Shown: one piece after another, positions 1 through 7,206 of the stretch
Layout: the number at the start of each line of letters is the position of its first letter
How positions within the stretch are numbered: the stretch's first letter is position 1
NCBI GenBank assembly: GCA_011800805.1
Contig: MPNW01000763.1
Location: forward strand, 6,842-24,047
Direction of reading: 5' to 3'
Origin: Hirudo medicinalis
Taxonomy: Eukaryota; Annelida; Clitellata; Hirudinida; Hirudinidae
Length of the DNA: 17,206 nucleotides
The notes under the pieces: model-generated
The model's database searches: none
What the model was told of the DNA's origin: nothing
What the model saw: the letters and a program-made list of their open reading frames with translations, nothing else
Position numbers and translations under genes: made by a program

Positions 1-1
1 C

Positions 2-187
2 AATGCCAGCGAAAGAGCCATTAGAAATATCAAGGTCAAACAAAAAATATCCGGTCAGTTTAAATCCGAAGCAGGCGATCAGGCCTTTGCCGTTTTGCGT
101 TCTGTTATTAATACTGCAATCAAAAACGCTCAAAACGCATTGGCTGCTCTATACGCTATTGCGGGGCTGAATAGTTACGTTTTGTGA
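2..187 (+). CDS. IS66-family transposase, C-terminal fragment (cut by window edge)
   Basis: Reading from base 2 gives about 61 residues ending at TGA 185-187. They begin NASERAIRNIKVKQKISGQF and continue through a stretch ending in LYAIAGLNSYVL. The N-(A)-ER-IR-K--QKISG-F motif, followed by a helix with FAVLRSVINTAIKN, is the conserved end of the IS66 DDE transposase catalytic domain plus its short C-terminal segment. The fragment is open and in frame to the window edge, so the gene may be intact upstream. IS66 elements move DNA by a DDE reaction and usually carry accessory orfs, which are not visible here. A possible right terminal inverted-repeat remnant (cacttac, about 249-255) lies downstream, but I cannot confirm the element boundary. 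Confidence 0.85.
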   Translation, partial: NASERAIRNIKVKQKISGQFKSEAGDQAFAVLRSVINTAIKNAQNALAALYAIAGLNSYVL

Positions 188-271
188 GCTGGGTACAAAG
201 AGCAGCATCGTCAGCGGGTTCAGGTTAGTCTTTATTTAACAAAAATTTCACTTACGTTTCTTATTTTTTTG

Positions 272-325
272 ATTGATCAATTCAATCGATTGCGCAAGTC
301 TATTCGCCATATCAATATATTGATA
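272..325. repeat. Cluster of three perfect palindromes
   Basis: attgatcaat (272-281), caatcgattg (283-292) and tatcaatatattgata (310-325) each equal their own reverse complement. The first two are separated by one base and the third follows 17 bases later. Such a group could be binding sites for a dimeric regulator or the end structure of the neighbouring insertion sequence. The region is AT-rich, so chance palindromes are easier to obtain here. Confidence 0.4.
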
Positions 326-532
326 ATTAATAAAATATAGGAAAACATTTTTTCGAACTCTTTTTAAAAAATTGATTAAAATTAAGTTGAAGATTACAAA
401 AAAAACTAACAAGCATCCATTTTTTAAATACTGCGTTGATTATTAGAAATGCCAAAAGAAGGGCAGCATACCGTTTTACCAACAATTTAAAAATCCTTTT
501 TCCCTTTCAGGTTATTCTCTTAAAAAACTTAC

Positions 533-540
533 GCATCTTT
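533..540 (+). promoter_or_regulatory. Candidate -7 promoter box of folD
   Basis: CATCTTTG matches five of the six fixed positions of the Bacteroidetes -7 element TAnnTTTG and sits only a few bases before the folD ATG. No good TTTG -33 element is seen 19-21 bases upstream, so this is a weak call. If real, the transcript would start at or next to the start codon. Confidence 0.3.
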
Positions 541-545
541 GCAAG

Positions 546-1424
546 ATGCAATTACTGGACGGAAAAAAGACGGCACGAGCCATCTTAAACACTATCAAAA
601 TAGGCGTGGCACAACGTGCCGCAGCAGGTAAAAAAATACCCCATTTAGGAGCCATTTTAGTAGGCACTAACGGTGCCAGCCAAACCTATGTAAACGCTAA
701 AGTAAAGGCCTGCAACGATATTGGCTTCATCTCCACCCTCATTGAGTACGAAGAAGAGGTAAGCGAAAATAAACTACTCCACAAAATCGAAGAGCTTAAC
801 GAAGACATGTCGGTAGATGGAATACTGGTACAACTACCCCTACCTCCCCATATTTCAGAAAAAAAAGTAATCGAAACCATTGCCGCCAGTAAAGATGTAG
901 ATGGCTTCCACCCCGAAAACATCGGCCGCATGATCATGGGCGAAGCCGAAGCCTTCATCTCTGCCACACCCTACGGCATCCTACTGTTGTTAGAACATAA
1001 CAATATACTCACCAAAGGCAAACACGCCGTCGTACTCGGCCGCAGCAATATCGTAGGCCGCCCCATCAGCATCCTACTCAGCAACAACAGCCAGCCCGGC
1101 AACTGCACCGTTACCGTTTGCCACTCCAAAACCGAAAACCTAAACGAAATTTGTCGCCAAGCCGACATCATCATAGCCGCCATCGGCCGGCCCGAATTTT
1201 TAAAAGCCGACATGGTGAAAGAAGGAACCGTAGTGATAGACGTAGGCATCACCCGCGTAGAAGACTCCACCAAAAAAAGTGGCTACCGCCTCGTTGGTGA
1301 TGTAGACTTCGAGCACGTAGCACCCCGATGCTCGTTCATCACCCCCGTTCCCGGTGGCGTAGGCCCCATGACCATCGCCGCCCTTATGAAAAACACGTAC
1401 AAATCATGCGTAGAACAAGACTAA
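546..1424 (+). CDS. folD: Bifunctional methylenetetrahydrofolate dehydrogenase / methenyltetrahydrofolate cyclohydrolase
   Basis: FolD interconverts 5,10-methylene-THF, 5,10-methenyl-THF and 10-formyl-THF in the cytosol, using NADP, and supplies one-carbon units for purines and formyl-Met. The 292-residue length is normal for the family. The N-terminal catalytic domain shows Y48 and K52 in the YVNAK motif, Q96 in VQLPLP, and D119 in [12 protein letters not shown]. The motif SATPYGI replaces the PCTP-G form of many bacteria. The Rossmann domain carries [12 protein letters not shown] (about 162-173), and the C-terminal [12 protein letters not shown] signature is intact. The start MQLLDGKK matches the usual FolD N-terminus, so ATG 546 is secure. 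queE follows on the same strand after 172 bases that contain a dispersed repeat, so the two need not form an operon. Confidence 0.97.
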   Translation: MQLLDGKKTARAILNTIKIGVAQRAAAGKKIPHLGAILVGTNGASQTYVNAKVKACNDIGFISTLIEYEEEVSENKLLHKIEELNEDMSVDGILVQLPLPPHISEKKVIETIAASKDVDGFHPENIGRMIMGEAEAFISATPYGILLLLEHNNILTKGKHAVVLGRSNIVGRPISILLSNNSQPGNCTVTVCHSKTENLNEICRQADIIIAAIGRPEFLKADMVKEGTVVIDVGITRVEDSTKKSGYRLVGDVDFEHVAPRCSFITPVPGGVGPMTIAALMKNTYKSCVEQD

Positions 1425-1440
1425 TTCATTATTCATATAT

Positions 1441-1503
1441 TGAACCCGGCAGCAGCACTACTATCAGCCGTCTTGCGTCGCACACTTGTACTCCGCGATA
1501 CAG
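1441..1503 (+). repeat. Diverged dispersed repeat, copy 1 (partner at 7139-7200)
   Basis: About 62 bases align with 7139-7200 at roughly 75% identity by eye, around an identical 14-base core GTCTTGCGTCGCAC (1470-1483). The core contains the odd-length dyad TGCGtCGCA. Both copies are non-coding and read in the same direction. This copy starts 16 bases after the folD stop. Downstream the sequence becomes repetitive, with agccatcagcc at 1502-1512 and again at 1554-1564. Confidence 0.65.
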
Positions 1504-1596
1504 CCATCAGCCATCATCACCAACCCATCCCCTTTTCACAAAAAACATTAAAAAGCCATCAGCCGCCGCCTCACAACCATCAGCAATCTGCCCGTA

Positions 1597-2178
1597 ATGG
1601 AGCACTTCTACACCATCCAAGGCGAAGGCTACCACCAGGGTCGAGCCGCCTACTTCATACGCCTCGGAGGATGTGATGTAGGCTGCGTATGGTGCGATGT
1701 AAAAGAAAGCTGGCCCACAGCGGGGCATCCCCTACTCACCATTTCTGAAATAATAGCCATCGTAAAACAATCTGGAAGTCCCATGGCCGTCATCACCGGC
1801 GGCGAACCCCTCTTACATCCACTACACACACTCACCCACGCCCTTCAGAAAAACGGCATAGAAACCAATATAGAAACCTCCGGTTCATCACCCCTTTCCG
1901 GAAGTTGGAACTGGATTTGCCTCTCCCCCAAAAAATTCAAAGCTCCACTGCCCGAAATTTTGCCCATCGCACACGAATTGAAAATAATTGTTTACAACAA
2001 AACCGATTTTGCTTGGGGCGAACAATTTACGCAACGGGTATCACCAACCTGCAAACTGTACCTACAGCCCGAATGGAGCAAAGCCCGAGAAATAACCCCA
2101 CTTATTGTAGATTATATAAAGCAACACCCCCAGTGGGAGCTTAGTTTGCAAATTCACAAGTACATTAACGTACCGTAA
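1597..2178 (+). CDS. queE: 7-carboxy-7-deazaguanine synthase (radical SAM)
   Basis: QueE converts 6-carboxy-tetrahydropterin to 7-carboxy-7-deazaguanine, an early step toward preQ0 and queuosine. The 193-residue protein has the substrate-binding start FYTIQGEG (about residues 4-11), the radical-SAM cluster motif C-x3-C-x2-C in GGCDVGCVWCDVKESW, and the glycine-rich ITGGEPLLH. It also has ETSGSSPL and CLSPKKF and ends at IHKYINVP. ATG 1597 lies only three codons before FYTIQGEG. The reading frame is open upstream to a TAA at 1549-1551, and the codons just before ATG read NLPV, which resembles the proline-containing lead-in of relatives. No ATG, GTG or TTG exists in that extension, so ATG 1597 is the best available start. 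Other queuosine genes are not in the window. Confidence 0.93.
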   Translation: MEHFYTIQGEGYHQGRAAYFIRLGGCDVGCVWCDVKESWPTAGHPLLTISEIIAIVKQSGSPMAVITGGEPLLHPLHTLTHALQKNGIETNIETSGSSPLSGSWNWICLSPKKFKAPLPEILPIAHELKIIVYNKTDFAWGEQFTQRVSPTCKLYLQPEWSKAREITPLIVDYIKQHPQWELSLQIHKYINVP

Positions 2179-2183
2179 AAAAA

Positions 2184-2209
2184 GCACCCTTTATAGAAAT
2201 AAACGGTGC
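2184..2209 (+). terminator. Hairpin just after queE (terminator-like)
   Basis: gcaccctttat (2184-2194) and ataaacggtgc (2199-2209) form an 11-bp stem with one C-C mismatch around the loop AGAA, starting five bases after the queE stop. No T-run follows on the + strand. The seven A residues before the stem would give a T-run for transcription from the right, although no - strand gene ends here. It may act as a weak terminator or protect the 3' end of the transcript. Confidence 0.45.
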
Positions 2210-2300
2210 CCTCTCGAAAACTATCTGCTTAAGGAAAACTATACATGATATTTAAAAGGACTATATCTACAAACAACACCTTTCACACGTAATAACCGAT

Positions 2301-2742
2301 GAGTCCTCTTCTTTTTGCTTACACAAAAGTATTGGGTATAGCGTCCGTCCTGGTACCGAAATCGGGAAAAACTATTTACGAAATAAGAAAATCGTTACAA
2401 CCTTTCTATAGACATCTTTCATAATTTGTTATTAAGATAGGTGTAAAAGTTTTTGATTGAGAATTGGTTGATATTGGGTTTACTTTGCGATGCAATGGGA
2501 ACAAACAAAAATACTTTCTGATAGCCAGTTTCAGGGANGAACAAAGAAAAAACCTTTATCGAAGAAAGAGAAAGCTCATAATCATGAGGTGGGTTCTCAA
2601 AGAGTAATGGTAGAGCATATCATAAGAGAAATGAAAATATTTTAAATACTTTCTTACCGCTACAGCAACAGAAGAAAACGAGTTGGACTCAGAGTCAATC
2701 TTATTGCTGCTATCTATAACCTTGAATTATGAAAGAGGTCTC
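2301..2742 (+). mobile_element. Internally deleted IS5-like element (remnant)
   Basis: The right boundary is proposed from aagaggtctc (2733-2742), directly after the transposase remnant. Its reverse complement, gagacctctt, matches gagtcctctt at 2301-2310 in nine of ten positions, which is the proposed left inverted repeat. The resulting 442-bp unit is far shorter than a full IS5-type element, and most of the transposase is gone. No clear target duplication is visible. The presence of a remnant is well supported by the coding scrap inside; the exact ends are a guess from a short match. Confidence 0.4.
2490..2732 (+). pseudogene. IS5-family transposase C-terminal remnant
   Basis: In one frame from 2490 the codons give SDSQFQG, then TKKKPLSKKEKAHNH, QRVMVEHIIREMKIF, an in-frame TAA (2643-2645), then ILSYRYSNRRKRVGLRV and NLIAAIYNLEL before the stop at 2730-2732. 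This is the C-terminal DDE part of Bacteroidetes IS5-type transposases, where D-GYQG, the VE-VI--LK-FKIL segment with its catalytic Glu, and YRNRRKR--LR-NLIAGIYN are conserved. Three signs show decay: the stop where Lys is expected, missing residues between QFQG and TKKK, and no N-terminal half. The ambiguous base n at 2538 lies within it. It cannot encode an active transposase. Confidence 0.75.
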
Positions 2743-2989
2743 TTAATATCCAAAGAGGGTACATGGTTGTTGCTATTGCTAACAGGCAAAGGCAATTCCT
2801 GCAACTTAGTGAGAATGCGGATTTTATCTATAAGGATCTTCATCCCCCGCATGCCGCCCCAGTGGGTTACGGGGTTATCGCCACATCCGAAACGTAAGTC
2901 ATAAGCTAAGTTTTGATTTTTTGACACATTTTACACTACTGCAAAATTGGGGTTCATCGTTCCAATTATGAGGCAGCAGGATCCCCAAA
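2743..2989. other. Intergenic stretch with no recognisable gene
   Basis: Between the IS remnant and the superoxide dismutase terminator I see no family I recognise. A 66-codon - strand frame (2727-2927) crosses the IS end and has no recognisable motifs, so it is not called. Confidence 0.5.
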
Positions 2990-3036
2990 AACAAACGAAC
3001 ACAAACAGAACCCTGTCTTCTGCCGGTGTCTGTTTG
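2985..3036 (-). terminator. Rho-independent-like terminator of the superoxide dismutase gene
   Basis: Read on the - strand, caaacaga (3036-3029) pairs perfectly with tctgtttg (3009-3002). A bulged inner acc/ggt pairing extends the stem. It is followed by a T-rich run (about 3001-2985). It starts about 27 bases past the dismutase stop codon. Confidence 0.5.
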
Positions 3037-3062
3037 CAAAAAAGTGATGTTACGTGCCGCTA

Positions 3063-3668
3063 TTACAGGGCGGCTTCAAACCTTTCGGCCACTTTGTCCC
3101 AGTTTACCACGTTCCAAAAAGCCTTCAGGTAGTCGGGTCTTTTATTTTGATATTTTAAGTAATAAGCATGTTCCCACACATCAATGCCTAAAATGGGAGT
3201 GCCCTTGTTTTCGGCAACATCCATCAGCGGATTATCTTGATTGGAGGTAGAAGTAACTTCTAATTTTCCGTCTTTTACAATAAGCCATGCCCATCCACTG
3301 CCAAAACGTGTGGCACCTGCAGTATTCACTTTTTCCTTAAGTGCATCCAAAGAGCCAAATGCGGCTTCTATGGCTTGTGCCAACTTTCCCGAAGGAGCAC
3401 TAGTACCACCGGGTGTCAGTATTTCCCAAAAAAAGGAGTGGTTCCAATGTCCTCCGCCGTTGTTTCTTACTGCGGGCGAAATGCTACCGGCATTTTTTAC
3501 CAAATCTTCTAACGATTTTGCGGCATGGTCGGTTCCGTCTATTGCTTTGTTTAAATTATCCACATATGCCCGATGATGCTTGTCGTGGTGAATTTCCATT
3601 GTTTGGGCATCAATATGTGGTTCTAATGCATCTTTTGCATACAGGAGGGCTGATAATGTAAAAGCCAT
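3063..3668 (-). CDS. sodA: Superoxide dismutase, Mn/Fe family (Mn-type signature)
   Basis: The enzyme dismutates superoxide to O2 and H2O2, most likely in the cytoplasm, since no signal peptide is seen. The chosen 201-residue form starts at [19 protein letters not shown], the standard family N-terminus. The 30 codons available upstream look unrelated and are left out. Metal ligands are visible as H27 (EIHHDKHH), H77 ([11 protein letters not shown]), D163 and H167 ([11 protein letters not shown]). Gln144 in NQDNPLM together with GGGHWNH is the pattern of manganese enzymes; Fe enzymes usually place the Gln near the second His. Metal choice cannot be proven from sequence, and cambialistic members exist. 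A 99-base gap separates it from thiL, and a terminator-like hairpin follows, so it may be its own unit. Confidence 0.95.
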   Translation of the reverse strand: MAFTLSALLYAKDALEPHIDAQTMEIHHDKHHRAYVDNLNKAIDGTDHAAKSLEDLVKNAGSISPAVRNNGGGHWNHSFFWEILTPGGTSAPSGKLAQAIEAAFGSLDALKEKVNTAGATRFGSGWAWLIVKDGKLEVTSTSNQDNPLMDVAENKGTPILGIDVWEHAYYLKYQNKRPDYLKAFWNVVNWDKVAERFEAAL

Positions 3669-3767
3669 AATTGTTTTTTTATTTATTTTGATTGAATGGA
3701 TTACTTTGTCGCAATATAACAAATTTGACGAAAGATGGTTGAGTCGAAGAAGAGGCACACTATTGCC

Positions 3768-4796
3768 TTAGTTTAACGGATTCCAACCTTGTGCGGTAAT
3801 CTTGTGTTTACTGCCTCCCTTAGTTAGGATGGTGCATCCGTCTTGTGCATCGGTCATGTAGCCAATGGCGCTTATGGGGGCATTGGCTTTTATTTTGTTG
3901 TAATCATTTTGCGAAATGGTGAAGAGGAGTTCATAATCTTCTCCCCCGCTCAGTGCGCAGGTCGTAGGGTCTAACTCGAATTTGAATGCTGCTAAGCGGG
4001 TTTGTTCGGCTATGGGAATTTTTTCTTCGTAGAGCACGCAGCCCAATTGGCTTTGCTTGCAAATGTGCAGTATTTCGGAACTGAGCCCGTCGCTAATATC
4101 CATCATAGCTGTAGGGCGTATGTTTTGTTCTGAAAAGAAATCGATGATATCTTTTCGGGCTTCGGGTTTTAGCAACTTTCTTATTACGTAGGTTTCTCCT
4201 TCCAAATCAGGTTGCACACCGGAGGTTTCTAAAAATATTTTCTTTTCTCTTTCTAAAAATAAAAGTCCTACATAGGCGGCTCCCAAATCACCGGAAACAC
4301 ACAGTAAATCCGATTTTTGGGCAGTGCTGCGTTTTACGAATTGATTGGGAGCTACTTCACCAATGGCGGTAACAGAAATGATAAATCCTTTTTGAGAAGT
4401 GGTGGTGTCGCCGCCGATAAGATCTACTCCGTAGTGGTTGCAGGCGGTGTACACGCCGTCATAAAATTCGTTCAAATCCTCTAAACTAATTCGGTTGCTG
4501 ATGCCGAGGCTAAGGGTAACCTGTGTGGGTGTGGCGTTCATGGCATATATGTCGCTTAGGTTTACCACAATGCTTTTGTAGCCCAAATGTTTTAGTGGGG
4601 TGTACATGAGGTCGAAGTGTACGCCTTCTAAAAGTAGGTCGGTAGTAACCACCGTTTGCTTACCAAAGTGGTCTATTACGGCGGCATCGTCGCCTACACC
4701 TAATAGCGAGGAGGCGTTTTGATGTTCTATGTTTTTGGTAAGATGTTCTATCAATCCAAACTCGCCGAGGTCGGCTATTTCTGTACGTTCTTCCAT
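3768..4796 (-). CDS. thiL: Thiamine-monophosphate kinase
   Basis: ThiL phosphorylates thiamine monophosphate to thiamine pyrophosphate with ATP, the last step of cofactor synthesis. The 342-residue protein has the expected motifs in order: GVGDDAAV (33-40) and TTDLLLEGVHF (51-61) for Mg/ATP binding, then NLSDIYAM, GGDTTTS, MDISDGLSSE and SGGEDYELLFT. Its ATG lies two bases after the stop of the inositol monophosphatase gene, so the two are very likely co-transcribed and translationally coupled. No other thiamine genes and no TPP riboswitch-like element are visible nearby. The pairing of thiL with a suhB-type gene looks like a housekeeping arrangement and not part of the pigment cluster upstream. 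Confidence 0.95.
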   Translation of the reverse strand: MEERTEIADLGEFGLIEHLTKNIEHQNASSLLGVGDDAAVIDHFGKQTVVTTDLLLEGVHFDLMYTPLKHLGYKSIVVNLSDIYAMNATPTQVTLSLGISNRISLEDLNEFYDGVYTACNHYGVDLIGGDTTTSQKGFIISVTAIGEVAPNQFVKRSTAQKSDLLCVSGDLGAAYVGLLFLEREKKIFLETSGVQPDLEGETYVIRKLLKPEARKDIIDFFSEQNIRPTAMMDISDGLSSEILHICKQSQLGCVLYEEKIPIAEQTRLAAFKFELDPTTCALSGGEDYELLFTISQNDYNKIKANAPISAIGYMTDAQDGCTILTKGGSKHKITAQGWNPLN

Positions 4797-4798
4797 CT

Positions 4799-5572
4799 TT
4801 ATTTTTCTTGATTGATGATACTCAGCAGTTGTTGGTGCATCAAGCCGTTGGTGGCTGCTATTTGGGGTTGGTAAGGGCTGTATTGGAGGCCTTCAAAATC
4901 GGTTACTTGCCCTCCGGCTTCTTCTACTGTTAAAAAGCCGGCGGCACTATCCCATGGTTGCAATTTGTGTTCGTAAAATCCGTCCAGCCTTCCGGCAGCC
5001 ACCCAGCAAAGGTCTATGGCGGCGGCTCCAAAGCGCCTTACGGGAACGCCTTCTTTTACAAATCGTTCAAAGACCTCGATGGGGCCATTGTTTTGCTGAA
5101 TGTACACGTAAGGGAATCCGGTAACTAAACAGCTTTTCATAACATCGGTTTCGGAACTTACTTTTATGGCACGTCCGTTTAGGGTGGCACCTGTTCCTTT
5201 TTCTGCAAAAAAAAGTTCGTTCATGTGGGGGTTATATACCATGCCCAAAATTATTTCTCCTTTATACTCCACACCTATCGAAACGCAGTTGATGGGGATG
5301 CCGTGCGCAAAATTAATGGTGCCGTCAATAGGGTCTATAATCCATTTATATTCTGAGTTTTGAGGCAGTGCGCCTGTTTCTTCGGTAAGAATGTAGTGGT
5401 TGGGGTAGGTTTTCTGAATTACTTCTAAGATGGCTTTTTCAGAGGCTTCGTCGGCTGCGGTTACTAAGTTGTTACGGCCTTCTTTGTATTTTATTTCGAA
5501 GGTTTGGTTGAAGTATTGGGACACTTGCTGCCCGCCAGCCATGATGGCCTCATGTAATACAGTTTTTAACAT
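4799..5572 (-). CDS. suhB: Inositol monophosphatase family protein (SuhB-like)
   Basis: This is a Mg-dependent sugar-phosphatase-fold enzyme that hydrolyses inositol-1-phosphate or related phosphate esters; the true substrate is unknown here. The chosen form has 257 residues. The metal-binding signatures are complete: TEETG (E65/E66), WIIDPIDGTINF (about 77-88, D80 and D83) and the C-terminal QPWDSAAG. Two start codons are possible: GTG at 5578 and ATG at 5572. ATG is preferred because the GTG overlaps the end of a strong -7 promoter box (5578-5585) and adds only two residues. thiL follows two bases after the stop. The upstream gap to the ketosynthase stop at 5643 is 70 bases. Confidence 0.92.
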   Translation of the reverse strand: MLKTVLHEAIMAGGQQVSQYFNQTFEIKYKEGRNNLVTAADEASEKAILEVIQKTYPNHYILTEETGALPQNSEYKWIIDPIDGTINFAHGIPINCVSIGVEYKGEIILGMVYNPHMNELFFAEKGTGATLNGRAIKVSSETDVMKSCLVTGFPYVYIQQNNGPIEVFERFVKEGVPVRRFGAAAIDLCWVAAGRLDGFYEHKLQPWDSAAGFLTVEEAGGQVTDFEGLQYSPYQPQIAATNGLMHQQLLSIINQEK

Positions 5573-5577
5573 GGGCA

Positions 5578-5585
5578 CAAAGATA
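5578..5585 (-). promoter_or_regulatory. -7 promoter box of suhB-thiL
   Basis: Read on the - strand the sequence is TATCTTTG, an exact match to the Bacteroidetes -7 consensus TAnnTTTG, five bases before the suhB ATG. No clear TTTG or TTG is found at the normal -33 distance. It suggests suhB-thiL is transcribed independently of the biosynthetic genes upstream. Confidence 0.45.
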
Positions 5586-5642
5586 GCGAAGCTTGACTGT
5601 TTTTGTGGGTTGCAGTGACAATAGCCGGATCGTTACTGTTCC

Positions 5643-6833
5643 CTACAATTTACTATATATTATTGAGCTGCAATTGCCACCAAACCCAAAAGAGTTGGAT
5701 AGCACATTTTTTATGTTGGCTTTTTGTAGTTGGGTTACGGGTTTAAACGAAAGTTCTTTCATTTGCGTTTCAAATCGCAGGTTGGGGAATATCATTCCGT
5801 GCTGTAGCGCCAGAACCGAAAATACAGCTTCTATGCCGCCGCTGGCTCCCAATGTGTGCCCCGTAAACGATTTGGTAGAACTCATGGGTGGAAAGCACCC
5901 CTCAAATAAGGTTTTGATGGCCGTTCCTTCTGCTATATCGTTGCTATGAGTGCCTGTTCCGTGTAGGTTGATGTAGTCTATATCTGCTGGGCGCAAACCG
6001 GCTTTTTGTAACGCGCCTTTCATGGCCAATCCATTACCTTTTCCTTCGGGCGATGATGCCGTTTGGTGATAGGCATCGTTGGCATTGGCCCAACCGCTGA
6101 TGGTTATTAAAGGTTGCGCTTCCAGTGTGGCCCCTACTTTTTCCGAAATTAGTACAATATAGCCTGCACCTTCTCCCAAGTTCAATCCTTGTCGGTTTTC
6201 ATCAAATGGTCGACAGGGAGCTTCGTCCAATATCATCAGTGTATTAAATCCGTTCAGGGTGAAGCGAGTCAGTGCATCGGCTCCGCCCGCTACCACCACG
6301 TCTAATTTATCTTGCCGAATCAGCCGTGCACCAAAAAAAATACTGTTGGCCGATGATGAGCAGGCAGTACTCACGGTGGTTACAAAGTCTGTAATGCCTA
6401 AAGCATCCGCTACTATTTCGGTAACGGTTCCGCATTCGTGCTGCACCACTTGCCGCAATCGCCCGCCACCGTTTTGCAAAAAATCTTCAAAAAACGTTTC
6501 AGTTTTATCCATGCCCCCTACCGAGTTGGCAGCAATAAAACCGGTGCGCCACTGCGCTATATTTATGCCGGCACTTTGCAATGCTTCTTTTGCTGCTACT
6601 GCACTTAGTAGTGCGGTACGGCTGGTGTGTGGGCTAAGGCCGGTTATTTGTGCCAAAGCCCCATTGCTTAGTTTCACCTCTGCTACCGGCAGTGTAGCTT
6701 GGTGAATGGATTGCAAATGTTGCATAGCTGCTATGCCGGCTTTTGCCGAGATAAGCGCAACCACATGTTCGGCCACATTATTGCCAATGGCCGACACAAT
6801 ACCCACACCTGCTATAAATACCGGAGCGGCCAT
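5643..6833 (-). CDS. Beta-ketoacyl-ACP synthase (KAS II/FabF-like, pigment cluster)
   Basis: This is a condensing enzyme of 396 residues with an intact catalytic triad: C158 in VSTACSSSANSI, H291 in NLHGTGTHSND and H326 in KSFTGHTLGASGG, plus the conserved K321. It should carry out decarboxylative condensation of malonyl-ACP onto an acyl primer. The ATG overlaps the stop of the acyl carrier protein gene by one base (TGATG), so the two are co-translated. Divergence from housekeeping FabF and the company of an ACP, a truncated ketosynthase homologue, a methyltransferase and a halogenase-like enzyme suggest it extends a polyene chain, comparable to the ApeO ketosynthase of aryl polyene clusters. 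The product is inferred, not shown. Confidence 0.9.
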   Translation of the reverse strand: MAAPVFIAGVGIVSAIGNNVAEHVVALISAKAGIAAMQHLQSIHQATLPVAEVKLSNGALAQITGLSPHTSRTALLSAVAAKEALQSAGINIAQWRTGFIAANSVGGMDKTETFFEDFLQNGGGRLRQVVQHECGTVTEIVADALGITDFVTTVSTACSSSANSIFFGARLIRQDKLDVVVAGGADALTRFTLNGFNTLMILDEAPCRPFDENRQGLNLGEGAGYIVLISEKVGATLEAQPLITISGWANANDAYHQTASSPEGKGNGLAMKGALQKAGLRPADIDYINLHGTGTHSNDIAEGTAIKTLFEGCFPPMSSTKSFTGHTLGASGGIEAVFSVLALQHGMIFPNLRFETQMKELSFKPVTQLQKANIKNVLSNSFGFGGNCSSIIYSKL

Positions 6834-7105
6834 CAGCGCAATGTTTCAGCCTGTTTTTCTATAATATAATCGGCCATGGTAGCCACCGATCTAAAAATGG
6901 CCTGCCCTTCGTCTGCATTTTTTAGTTTGATGTTGTACTCCTGCTGCAGCAATACAATCAACTCCAACGCATCTATCGAGTCTAGCCCCAATCCTTCTAC
7001 AAAAAGCGGACTGTGTTCATTTATATCTTCCGGCTTTTTATCTGCAAGGTTTAGTTGTTTGATGATTTGTTCTTTCAATTGCAATATCAAGTTATTCCTG
7101 TCCAT
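6833..7105 (-). CDS. Acyl carrier protein
   Basis: This is a 90-residue carrier protein with the 4'-phosphopantetheine attachment site S43 in GLGLDSIDALEL. The predicted helices and length fit the ACP family. It would hold the growing chain as a thioester for the adjacent ketosynthase. The sequence around the serine (LDSIDALEL, not the DSLD form of housekeeping AcpP) is typical of dedicated carrier proteins in secondary clusters. The stop codon overlaps the next gene's ATG by one base. Upstream, about 100 bases including a dispersed repeat copy separate it from the chain-length-factor-like gene. Confidence 0.92.
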   Translation of the reverse strand: MDRNNLILQLKEQIIKQLNLADKKPEDINEHSPLFVEGLGLDSIDALELIVLLQQEYNIKLKNADEGQAIFRSVATMADYIIEKQAETLR

Positions 7106-7138
7106 CTCTATTGTGTATTTAATGCTTGTTTTTTATTA

Positions 7139-7200
7139 TGAGCCCGCCTGTAGTACTGCTATCATCGGTCTTGCGTCGCACTCGTGTGCTGCAATACACA
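7139..7200 (+). repeat. Diverged dispersed repeat, copy 2 (partner at 1441-1503)
   Basis: It shares the 14-base core GTCTTGCGTCGCAC (7168-7181) and about 75% of 62 bases with copy 1. It fills most of the gap between the acyl carrier protein start and the preceding gene's stop, in antisense orientation to both. A small gcac-TCGT-gtgc hairpin can be drawn at about 7178-7190. Confidence 0.65.
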
Positions 7201-7206
7201 ACTCGG

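Larger units (their letters stand above)
188..545. other. AT-rich intergenic stretch between IS66 transposase and folD
   Basis: No credible coding region is seen in these roughly 360 bases. The first part probably holds the non-coding right end of the IS66 element. The centre carries three short perfect palindromes (272-281, 283-292, 310-325), listed separately. The last part must contain the folD promoter. The stretch is strongly AT-rich, with several A and T runs. Confidence 0.6.

Noticed and set aside
2298..2365. Hammerhead-ribozyme-like words (CCGATGAG followed later by CGAAA)
   Set aside because: The core has a C where U is needed, and the bases between the words do not form the required stem II. 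Chance similarity.
2727..2927. 66-codon - strand open frame next to the IS remnant
   Set aside because: It crosses the proposed IS end, has no recognisable motif, and has no promoter or conserved neighbour.
3241..3576. 111-codon + strand open frame opposite superoxide dismutase
   Set aside because: Lies entirely within the dismutase gene in antisense; no independent support.
3669..3758. 30-codon N-terminal extension of superoxide dismutase as a possible signal peptide
   Set aside because: The extension has no hydrophobic core or cleavage site, and MAFTL is the usual start.
4799..5642. TPP riboswitch upstream of suhB-thiL
   Set aside because: The leader is too short and has no CUGAGA-type motif; the -7 box almost touches the start codon.
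6259..6705. 148-codon + strand open frame opposite the ketosynthase
   Set aside because: It is the antisense shadow of a gene with a complete catalytic triad; composition is Ala/Ser/Pro-rich, as expected of an antisense frame.
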